Assembly: GCF_016031615.1 (NCBI RefSeq) | Contig: NZ_JACYXC010000001.1 | Location: forward strand, 3,038,001 to 3,102,000 | Direction of reading: 5' to 3' | DNA length: 64,000 nucleotides | Origin: Streptomyces pactum | GTDB taxonomy: Bacteria > Actinomycetota > Actinomycetes > Streptomycetales > Streptomycetaceae | Shown: one piece after another, positions 28,260 through 35,280 of the stretch | Layout: each line of letters starts with the position of its first letter | Numbering within the stretch: position 1 is the first letter of the stretch | The notes under the pieces: generated by a model | Told to the model about the DNA's origin: nothing | The model's database searches: none | What the model saw: only the letters and a program-made list of their open reading frames with translations | Position numbers and translations under genes: made by a program

Positions 28260-28310
28260 TTGGCACCTCCGGGAGCGAGGGGGGTGCTGGTCACTTGGCA
28301 CCTCCGGGAG
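28241..28310. repeat. Exact 35-bp tandem duplication at the nuoM/nuoN junction
   Basis: The unit starting CGAGGGGGGTGCTGG is present twice without mismatch (28241-28275 and 28276-28310). On the coding strand each copy carries a GGAGGTGCCAAGTGACC coupling signal, that is a ribosome binding site, a stop and a GTG start. Since 35 is not a multiple of three, the duplication separates the nuoM stop from the nuoN start by one micro-ORF. Confidence 0.9.
28256..28294 (-). CDS. Twelve-codon micro-ORF linking nuoM and nuoN
   Basis: GTG at 28294-28292 overlaps the nuoM TGA (GTGA), follows the second-copy GGAGG, reads VTSTPLAPGGAK, and ends in a TGA (28258-28256) that overlaps the nuoN GTG. Ribosomes finishing nuoM could thus step through it to nuoN. 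It exists only because of the 35-bp duplication. Whether it is translated is unknown. Confidence 0.4.
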   Translation of the reverse strand: MTSTPLAPGGAK

Positions 28311-29943
28311 CGGGGGAGTCGCCCTTGGGGCTGTGGCCGAACCGGCCCGCGTCGGTGACGGGGTGGTCCGGCGCGGGGTCCTTCTTGTGGACCACCGACA
28401 GGGTGTGGTCGACGGCCGGGTCGAGGATCTCGGTCACCGGCTTGGGGTAGACCCCCAGGAAGATCAGCAGCGCGATCAGCGGCGTCACCACCGCCAGTTC
28501 CCGGGCCCGCAGGTCCGGCATGCCGCGCACGCCCTCCTTGACCGGGCCGGTCATGGTGCGCTGGTACAGCACCAGGACGTACAGCGCGGCGAGCACGATG
28601 CCCACGGTGGCGATCACGCCCAGCGCCGGGTAGCGGCTGAAGGTGCCCACCAGCACCAGGAACTCGCTGACGAACGGGGCCAGGCCGGGCAGCGACAGGG
28701 TGGCCAGGCCGCCGACGAGGAAGGTGCCCGCGAGCACCGGGGCGACCTTCTGCACCCCGCCGTAGTCGGCGATCAGCCGGGACCCGCGCCGGGTGATGAG
28801 GAACCCGGCGACCAGCATCAGCGCCGCGGTGGAGATGCCGTGGTTGACCATGTAGAGGCCGGCGCCGCTGTGGCCCTGCGAGGTCATCGCGAAGATGCCG
28901 AGGATGATGAAGCCGAAGTGGGAGATGGAGGCGTAGGCGATCAGCCGCTTGATGTCCCGCTGGCCGACCGCGAGCAGCGCCCCGTACAGGATGCTGATCA
29001 CGGCGAGCACCAGGACCACGGGGGTGGCCCACTTGCTCGCCTCGGGGAAGAGCTGGAGGCAGAAGCGGAGCATCGCGAAGGTGCCCACCTTGTCCACCAC
29101 CGCGGTGATCAGCACGGCCACCGGGGCGGTCGCCTCCCCCATGGCGTTCGGCAGCCAGGTGTGCAGCGGCCACAGCGGGGCCTTGACCGCGAACGCGAAG
29201 AAGAAGCCGAGGAAGAGCCAGCGTTCGGTGCCGGTGGCGATGTCCAGCTCCCCGGCGGCCCGGGCCTCGGTGATGCGCTGGAGCGAGAAGGTGCCGGTGC
29301 CCAGGTCGTCGGCGGTCACCGCGTACAGCCCGACCACCGCGGCGAGCATGATCAGCCCGCCGGCCAGGTTGTACAGCAGGAACTTCACCGCGGCGTAGGT
29401 ACGCTGGGTGGCCGCCTCCCGGTCGGTCCGGCCGCCGGCCCGGTCCCCGAAGCCGCCGATGAGGAAGTACATCGGGATGAGCATGGCTTCGAAGAAGACG
29501 TAGAAGAGGAAGACGTCGGTGGCCTCGAAGGAGAGCACCACCATCGCTTCGACCATCAGGATGAGCGCGAAGAAGCCCTGGGTGGGGCGCCAGCGCCGGT
29601 CGGGCCGCTCCCCCTCCAGGTGGTCGGGGTCGTGCCAGCCGGCCAGGATGACGAACGGCACCAGCAGCGCGGTGAGCGCCACCAGCACCACCCCGATGCC
29701 GTCCACGCCCAGTTCGTAGCGGACCCCGAAGTCCGAGATCCAGGCGTGCGACTCGGTGAGCTGGTACCGGTCGCCGTCCGGGTCGAAGCGGACCAGCGTC
29801 ACCGCGGCCAGGACGAGGGTGGCCAGCGAGAACAGCAGCGCCACCCACTTGGCCGCGTCCCGCCGGGCCGCGGGCACGGCGGCGGTGACGACCGCGCCGA
29901 TCGCCGGGACCGCGGCCGTTGCCGTCAGCAGAGGAAATGACAT
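28291..29943 (-). CDS. nuoM: NADH-quinone oxidoreductase subunit M
   Basis: Proton-pumping membrane subunit, 550 residues, about 14 helices. Conserved features: FVILAGW, FYVFFEAMLIPMYFLIG with the key membrane Glu, KFLLYNLAGGLIML, AVKAPLWPLHTWLPNAMGEA with the Lys/His channel residues, DIKRLIAYASISHFGFI and MVNHGISTAALMLVAGF. It starts 3 bp after the nuoL stop and ends in the duplicated nuoM/nuoN coupling segment. The last 45 residues are cytoplasmic and Pro/Asp-rich. Confidence 0.95.
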   Translation of the reverse strand: MSFPLLTATAAVPAIGAVVTAAVPAARRDAAKWVALLFSLATLVLAAVTLVRFDPDGDRYQLTESHAWISDFGVRYELGVDGIGVVLVALTALLVPFVILAGWHDPDHLEGERPDRRWRPTQGFFALILMVEAMVVLSFEATDVFLFYVFFEAMLIPMYFLIGGFGDRAGGRTDREAATQRTYAAVKFLLYNLAGGLIMLAAVVGLYAVTADDLGTGTFSLQRITEARAAGELDIATGTERWLFLGFFFAFAVKAPLWPLHTWLPNAMGEATAPVAVLITAVVDKVGTFAMLRFCLQLFPEASKWATPVVLVLAVISILYGALLAVGQRDIKRLIAYASISHFGFIILGIFAMTSQGHSGAGLYMVNHGISTAALMLVAGFLITRRGSRLIADYGGVQKVAPVLAGTFLVGGLATLSLPGLAPFVSEFLVLVGTFSRYPALGVIATVGIVLAALYVLVLYQRTMTGPVKEGVRGMPDLRARELAVVTPLIALLIFLGVYPKPVTEILDPAVDHTLSVVHKKDPAPDHPVTDAGRFGHSPKGDSPAPGGAK

Positions 29944-29946
29944 GGA

Positions 29947-31887
29947 TCAGACCGCCCTCATCAGCAGGGTCGCGGCGATGAGCACCGCCGTACCGCCGAA
30001 CATGGAGACCGCGTACGTCCGGGCGTAGCCGTTCTGGGCCTTCCGCAGCCGTCCGGAGAGGCCGCCGACCGAGGCCGCGGTGCCGTTGACCACCCCGTCC
30101 ACCAGCTTGTGGTCGAAGTAGACCAGGCCGCGGGTGAGGTACTCGCCGGGCTTGACCAGGGCCACGTGGTTGAAGTCGTCCTGGAGCAGGTCTCGGCGGG
30201 CGGCCCGGGTCAGCAGGGAGCCGCGCGGGGCCTGTACCGGCACCGGCCGGCGGCCGTAACTCGTCCAGGCGAGCGCCACCCCGATCAGCAGCACCACCAC
30301 CGTGCCGGCGGTCACCGCGGCGGCGCTCAGCGGCGAGTCGCCGTGGTCGTGGCCGGTCACCGGCTCCAGCCACTTCACGAACGCGTCGTTGAGGCTGAAC
30401 AGGCCGCCGGCGAAGACCGAGCCGAAGGCGAGCACGATCATCGGGACGGTCATCGACCGCGGCGACTCGTGCGGGTGCGGCAGGGCACCGGGGCGCGCCG
30501 GGGCGCCGGGTTCCACGTCGGCGGCGGCGTCCGGGTCCGGGGCGGGCTGCCAGCGCTTCTCGCCGAAGAACGTCAGCAGCATCACCCGGGTCATGTAGTA
30601 CGCGGTGATGGCCGCGCCCAGCAGCGCCGTGCCGCCCAGGATCCAGCCCTCGGCGCCGCCCTTGGCGAACGCCGCTTCGATGATCTTGTCCTTGGACCAG
30701 AAGCCGGACAGTCCGGGGAAGCCGATGATGGCGAGGTAGCCCAGGCCGAAGGTGACGAAGGTGACCGGCATGTACCGGCGCAGGCCGCCGTACTTGCGCA
30801 TGTCCACCTCGTCGTTCATGGCGTGCATCACCGAGCCGGCGCCGAGGAACAGCCCGGCCTTGAAGAAGCCGTGGGTGACCAGGTGCATGATGGCGAAGAC
30901 GTAGCCGATCGGGCCCAGCCCGGCGGCGAGGATCATGTAGCCGATCTGCGACATGGTCGAGCCGGCCAGTGCCTTCTTGATGTCGTCCTTGGCGCAACCG
31001 ACGATCGCACCGAACAGCAGCGTCACCGCGCCGACGGTGACCACCGCGGTCTGCGCGTCCGGCGCGGCGTTGAAGATCGCGCCGGACCGGGTGATGAGGT
31101 AGACGCCGGCGGTCACCATGGTGGCGGCGTGGATCAGGGCCGAGACCGGGGTCGGGCCCTCCATCGCGTCGCCCAGCCAGGACTGCAGCGGCACCTGCGC
31201 CGACTTGCCGCAGGCCGCCAGCAGCAGCATCAGCCCGATCGCGGTCAGCTTGCCCTCGCCCGCCTCCTCGGCGCCGGCGAGCACCGGCCCGAAGGCGAAC
31301 GTGCCGAAGGTGGTGAACATCAGCATGATCGCGATGGACAGGCCGACGTCGCCCACCCGGTTGACGATGAACGCCTTCTTCGCCGCGGTGGCGGCGCTGG
31401 GCTTGTGCTGCCAGAACCCGATGAGCAGGTACGAGGCGAGGCCGACGCCCTCCCAGCCGACGTAGAGCAGCAGGTAGTTGTCGGCGAGCACCAGCAGCAG
31501 CATCGCCGCCAGGAAGAGGTTGAGGTAGCCGAAGAAGCGGCGGCGGCGCTCGTCGTGCTCCATGTAGCCGATCGAGTAGATGTGGATCAGCGTGCCCACA
31601 CCGGTGATCAGCAGCACGAAGGTCATCGACAGCTGGTCGAGCTGGAACGCCACGTCCGCCCGGAAGCCCCCGACCGGGACCCAGCTGAACAGGTGGCTGT
31701 GCAGCGCCCGGTCGTGCTCGTCCGCGCCCAGCATGTCGATGAAGAGCACCGCGCCGAGCACGAACGAGACCGCGGCGAACGCGGTGCCCAGCCAGGGGCC
31801 GGTGCGGTCGGTACGGCGCCCGCCGCAGAGCAGCACCACGGCGCCGAGCAACGGCGCCGCGATGAGCAGTCCGATGAGGTTCTCCAC
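29947..31887 (-). CDS. nuoL: NADH-quinone oxidoreductase subunit L
   Basis: Largest antiporter-like subunit, 646 residues. It has some 15 helices plus the C-terminal lateral helix region. Typical segments: QLSMTFVLLITGVGTLIHIYS, LYVGWEGVGLASYLLIGFW with the conserved Glu, KAFIVNRVGDVGLSIAIML, GKSAQVPLQSWLGDAMEGPTP (read in pieces), HAATMVTAGVYLITR, DDIKKALAGSTMSQIGYM and HLVTHGFFKAGLFL. The GTG start at 31887 follows AAGGGG and lies 16 bp after nuoK. Confidence 0.95.
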   Translation of the reverse strand: MENLIGLLIAAPLLGAVVLLCGGRRTDRTGPWLGTAFAAVSFVLGAVLFIDMLGADEHDRALHSHLFSWVPVGGFRADVAFQLDQLSMTFVLLITGVGTLIHIYSIGYMEHDERRRRFFGYLNLFLAAMLLLVLADNYLLLYVGWEGVGLASYLLIGFWQHKPSAATAAKKAFIVNRVGDVGLSIAIMLMFTTFGTFAFGPVLAGAEEAGEGKLTAIGLMLLLAACGKSAQVPLQSWLGDAMEGPTPVSALIHAATMVTAGVYLITRSGAIFNAAPDAQTAVVTVGAVTLLFGAIVGCAKDDIKKALAGSTMSQIGYMILAAGLGPIGYVFAIMHLVTHGFFKAGLFLGAGSVMHAMNDEVDMRKYGGLRRYMPVTFVTFGLGYLAIIGFPGLSGFWSKDKIIEAAFAKGGAEGWILGGTALLGAAITAYYMTRVMLLTFFGEKRWQPAPDPDAAADVEPGAPARPGALPHPHESPRSMTVPMIVLAFGSVFAGGLFSLNDAFVKWLEPVTGHDHGDSPLSAAAVTAGTVVVLLIGVALAWTSYGRRPVPVQAPRGSLLTRAARRDLLQDDFNHVALVKPGEYLTRGLVYFDHKLVDGVVNGTAASVGGLSGRLRKAQNGYARTYAVSMFGGTAVLIAATLLMRAV

Positions 31888-31903
31888 TTGAACGCGACCC
31901 CTT

Positions 31904-32203
31904 CTAGAGCTTCATCAGGCTGGCGTCGTCGACCGAGGCCGAGTGGCGGGAGCGGAAGATCATCACGATGATGGCGAGGCCGACCACGACCTCGGCCGCG
32001 GCGACCACCATGGTGAAGAAGGCCACGATCTGCCCGTCGAGGTTGCCGTGCAGGCGGGAGAAGGCGACGAACGCGAGGTTGCAGGCGTTGAGCATCAGCT
32101 CCACGCACATGAACACCACGATGGCGTTCCGCCGCAGCAGCACCCCGGCCGCGCCGATGGTGAACAGCAGCGACGCCAGGTACAGGTAGTTGACCGGGTT
32201 CAC
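31904..32203 (-). CDS. nuoK: NADH-quinone oxidoreductase subunit K
   Basis: Small membrane subunit of 99 residues with three helices. The two conserved membrane Glu residues are in FMCVELMLNACNLAF (about 35) and AAAEVVVGLAIIV (about 70), both part of the proton pathway near the quinone end. GTG at 32203 overlaps the nuoJ stop (GTGA) and follows GGGAGG. Length matches the family. Confidence 0.95.
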   Translation of the reverse strand: MNPVNYLYLASLLFTIGAAGVLLRRNAIVVFMCVELMLNACNLAFVAFSRLHGNLDGQIVAFFTMVVAAAEVVVGLAIIVMIFRSRHSASVDDASLMKL

Positions 32204-33201
32204 CGGGCGCCTCCCTCGGATGGGTGACCGTCATCGGTTCCGCCGGCGCCGCCCTCGCCGGCGCGGCCGGAGGGCACGCCGGCCGGGGCGCCCGGCTCCG
32301 GATCCGGGCGGTGCCGGTCGGAACCGGCGTGCTCGGGGCGGTACCGGGTGGAGCCGGTGCCGCCGCGCTGCTGCCGCCACTCCCCCGCGCGCTGCTCCAG
32401 CGCCGCGAGGTCGGCCAGGGCCTTGCCGGACACGTCCCGGACCTGGCCGCGGCCGCGCAGGGTGGCGTTGACGGTGTGGTCCGAGGAGGTGCCGTCGGGC
32501 AGCAGCCCGGGGAGGTCCACCGCGTTGTGCCGGGCGTACACCCCGGGCGCGGGGGCCGGGGTGGGCAGCGGCCAGGCGGCGTCCTTCCCGCCCGGACCGG
32601 TGGGGTGGGCCCGGCCGGTGCGGATGCGCTCGGCGGACAGTTCGCGCTGGGTGCGGCGGCCCTCGGTGCGCTCCCGGTGGGTGAGGACCATCGCGCCGAC
32701 CGCGGCGGTGATCAGCAGCGCGCCGGTGATCTCGAAGGCGAAGACGTAGTCGGTGAAGATGAGTTCCGCCAGGCCCTGCACGTTGCCGCCGGCGTTCGCC
32801 TCGCCGGTGCCGTTCCACTCCGACAGCGAGGCGTGGCCGATCCCCGCGCACAGCAGGACGCCGAAGCCCAGCCCGCACAGCGCGGCCAGCCAGCGCTGCC
32901 CCTTGAGCGTCTCCTTCAGCGAGTCGGCGGCGGTGACCCCGACCAGCATGACGACGAAGAGGAAGAGCATCATGACCGCGCCGGTGTAGACGACGATCTG
33001 GGCGACGCCCAGGAAGTACGCCCCGTTGGCGAGGTAGAACACCGCCAGGATGATCATGGTGCCGGCGAGGCTGAGCGCCGAGTGCACGGCCTTCTTCATC
33101 AGCACGGTGGCCAGCGCCCCGATCACCGCGATGGTGCCCAGCACCCAGAACTGCACCGCCTCGCCGGTGGAGGTGGTGGCCGCCGCGAGCGTGCCGCTCA
33201 T
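32200..33201 (-). CDS. nuoJ: NADH-quinone oxidoreductase subunit J with long C-terminal tail
   Basis: Membrane subunit with five helices in residues about 15-180, including VHSALSLAGTMIILAVFYL, VYTGAVMMLFLFVVMLVG (the region with the pi-bulge helix) and FEITGALLITAAVGAMVL. At 333 residues it is far longer than the roughly 170-200 residues usual outside actinomycetes. The extra 140 residues are charged, Pro/Gly-rich and presumably disordered in the cytoplasm, ending in a Gly/Asp-rich stretch. The stop overlaps nuoK by 4 bp. Confidence 0.94.
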   Translation of the reverse strand: MSGTLAAATTSTGEAVQFWVLGTIAVIGALATVLMKKAVHSALSLAGTMIILAVFYLANGAYFLGVAQIVVYTGAVMMLFLFVVMLVGVTAADSLKETLKGQRWLAALCGLGFGVLLCAGIGHASLSEWNGTGEANAGGNVQGLAELIFTDYVFAFEITGALLITAAVGAMVLTHRERTEGRRTQRELSAERIRTGRAHPTGPGGKDAAWPLPTPAPAPGVYARHNAVDLPGLLPDGTSSDHTVNATLRGRGQVRDVSGKALADLAALEQRAGEWRQQRGGTGSTRYRPEHAGSDRHRPDPEPGAPAGVPSGRAGEGGAGGTDDGHPSEGGAR

Positions 33202-33902
33202 GCCCGGACCTCCTTGCCCGAGGCGCGGTCACTGCCCGCTCCACCGCCCGCGCCGGAGGTGCCCGGCGAGGTGCCGGCCACGTCGGCGGGCCCGGCCGGC
33301 TCGGAGTCCACCGGCATCTCCTCGCCCTGGCTCCGCGCCACCTGGCGCTCGGTGCCGGGCGCGGCCTCGGTGACCAGGCCGCGGTAGTAGTCCTGCTCGT
33401 CCATGCCCGGGAAGATGGCGTGCGGGGTGTCCACCATCCCCTCGGTCAGCCCGGCGAGCAGCTCCTCCTTGGTGTAGATCAGCGAGGCGCGCGACCGGTC
33501 GGCGAGTTCGTACTCGTTGGTCATGGTCAGCGCCCGGGTCGGGCACGCCTCCACGCACAGCCCGCACAGGATGCAGCGCAGGTAGTTGATCTGGTAGACG
33601 CGGCCGTACCGCTCGCCCGGCGAGTAGCGCTCCTCGTCGGTGTTGTCCGCGCCCTCCACGTAGATCGCGTCCGCCGGGCAGGCCCACGCGCACAGCTCAC
33701 AGCCGACGCACTTCTCCAGCCCGTCGGGGTGCCGGTTGAGCTGGTGACGGCCGTGGAAGCGGGGCGCCGTGGGCTTCTTGTACTCGGGGTACTGCTCGGT
33801 GATCCGCTTCTTGAACATGTTCGCGAAGGTCACACCGAAGCCCGCGACGGGGTTCTGCCAGGACGTCCGGGAGGACTCCTGGCCGCTGTTGTTATCGGGC
33901 AC
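33198..33902 (-). CDS. nuoI: NADH-quinone oxidoreductase subunit I
   Basis: Ferredoxin-like subunit holding clusters N6a and N6b on the electron path to quinone. The 234-residue product carries two 4Fe-4S motifs, CVGCELCAWACPADAIY (about 70-86) and CILCGLCVEACPTRAL (about 115-130). I chose the second GTG (33902), directly behind GAGGAGG, over the GTG at 33917, which has none. It overlaps the nuoH stop by 11 bp and the nuoJ start by 4 bp. The last 50 residues are Gly/Ser/Pro-rich and not part of the fold. Confidence 0.94.
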   Translation of the reverse strand: MPDNNSGQESSRTSWQNPVAGFGVTFANMFKKRITEQYPEYKKPTAPRFHGRHQLNRHPDGLEKCVGCELCAWACPADAIYVEGADNTDEERYSPGERYGRVYQINYLRCILCGLCVEACPTRALTMTNEYELADRSRASLIYTKEELLAGLTEGMVDTPHAIFPGMDEQDYYRGLVTEAAPGTERQVARSQGEEMPVDSEPAGPADVAGTSPGTSGAGGGAGSDRASGKEVRA

Positions 33903-35280
33903 CGTCGGCCTCCTCACCGTGGGTGGTCTCCGCCGGTCCGTTGCCGACCAGCTGACGCTCCTGGCGCGGCCGGCGACGGGGTACGGGCGGCAGGGTCTGT
34001 CCGGGCAGCGGCGGCACCGGGAAGCCGCCGGCCAGCGGGTCGAAGGGCGGCGCGCCGGCCGCCTCCTCCTCGGCGGCCACCCGCTTGTCCTCCCGGTCGC
34101 GGAGGACGTCGAGGACGAACGAGATCAGCAGCAGCGCGATCACCCCGCCGCCGACGTAGAGCACGATCCGCTGGAAGTCGTAGCCCTCGTTCCGCAGCGC
34201 ACGCACGGTGGCGACCAGCATCAGCCAGACCATGGAGACCGGGATGAGGACCTTCCACCCCAGCTTCATGAACTGGTCGTAGCGCACCCGCGGCACCGAG
34301 GCGCGGACCCAGATGAAGACGAAGAGGGTGGCGCTGACCTTGAGCAGGAACCACAGCAGCGGCCACCAGCCGTGGTTGGCGCCCTCCCAGAAGCCGCTGA
34401 CCGGCCACGGGGCCCGCCAGCCGCCCAGGAAAAGGGTGACGGCGACCATCGAGACGGTGACCATGTTGATGTACTCGGCGAGCATGAACATCGCGAACTT
34501 GATCGACGAATACTCGGTGTTGAAGCCGCCGACCAGGTCGCCCTCGGACTCCGGCATGTCGAACGGGGCCCGGTTGGTCTCGCCGATCATCGCCACGATG
34601 TAGATGAGGAAGGAGACCGGCAGCAGCACCGCGAACCAGCGCTCCCCCTGCGCGTCCACGATCGCCGAGGTGGACATCGAGCCGGAGTGGATGAACACCG
34701 CCGCGAAGGACAGGCCCATCGCGATCTCGTAGCTGATCATCTGGGCGCACGAGCGCAGCCCGCCCAGCAGCGGGTACGTGGACCCCGAGGACCAGCCGGC
34801 CAGCACGATGCCGTAGATGCCCACCGAGGCGGTGGCCAGGATGTACAGCACCGCGATCGGCAGGTCGGTCAGCTGCATCGCGGTCCGCTCACCGAAGACC
34901 GACACCTCGTTGCCGGCCGGGCCGAACGGGATCACCGCGACCGACATGAACGCCGGCACCGCGGCGACGATCGGCGCCAGGACGTACACCGCCTTGTCGG
35001 CGCGTTTGACGACCACGTCCTCCTTGAGCATCAGCTTCACGCCGTCCGCGAGGGACTGCAGCATGCCCCAGGGGCCGTGCCGGTTGGGGCCGATGCGCTG
35101 CTGCATCCAGCCGAGGATCTTCCGCTCGAAGACGATGGCGATCAGCACGGTCACCATCAGCATCGCGAAGCAGAAGACGACCTTCAGCAGGATCAGCCAC
35201 CACGGGTCCCCGCCGAACAGGGACAGGTCCTCGGCGGCCAGCACCCGGTGGCCGGCCTCGATGTGGGTGGGGGCAGTCAC
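33892..35280 (-). CDS. nuoH: NADH-quinone oxidoreductase subunit H
   Basis: Membrane subunit that forms the quinone cavity with NuoB and NuoD, 462 residues, eight or nine helices. Landmarks: FERKILGWMQQRIGPNRHGP (about 50-69), LQSLADGVKLMLKED, GWSSGSTYPLLGGLRS, AQMISYEIAMGLSF with conserved Glu, and TNRAPFDMPESEGDLVGGFN (about 235) with several functional Glu/Asp. The GTG at 35280 overlaps the nuoG stop (GTGA) and follows GGAGGTGCGCGC. The last 70 residues are a Pro/Arg-rich cytoplasmic tail. Confidence 0.95.
   Translation of the reverse strand: MTAPTHIEAGHRVLAAEDLSLFGGDPWWLILLKVVFCFAMLMVTVLIAIVFERKILGWMQQRIGPNRHGPWGMLQSLADGVKLMLKEDVVVKRADKAVYVLAPIVAAVPAFMSVAVIPFGPAGNEVSVFGERTAMQLTDLPIAVLYILATASVGIYGIVLAGWSSGSTYPLLGGLRSCAQMISYEIAMGLSFAAVFIHSGSMSTSAIVDAQGERWFAVLLPVSFLIYIVAMIGETNRAPFDMPESEGDLVGGFNTEYSSIKFAMFMLAEYINMVTVSMVAVTLFLGGWRAPWPVSGFWEGANHGWWPLLWFLLKVSATLFVFIWVRASVPRVRYDQFMKLGWKVLIPVSMVWLMLVATVRALRNEGYDFQRIVLYVGGGVIALLLISFVLDVLRDREDKRVAAEEEAAGAPPFDPLAGGFPVPPLPGQTLPPVPRRRPRQERQLVGNGPAETTHGEEADGAR

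Noticed and set aside
26275..28266. 663-codon minus-strand frame over the nuoN region
   Set aside because: It is a shadow of nuoN in another frame, with Arg/Gly/His-rich product and no motifs.
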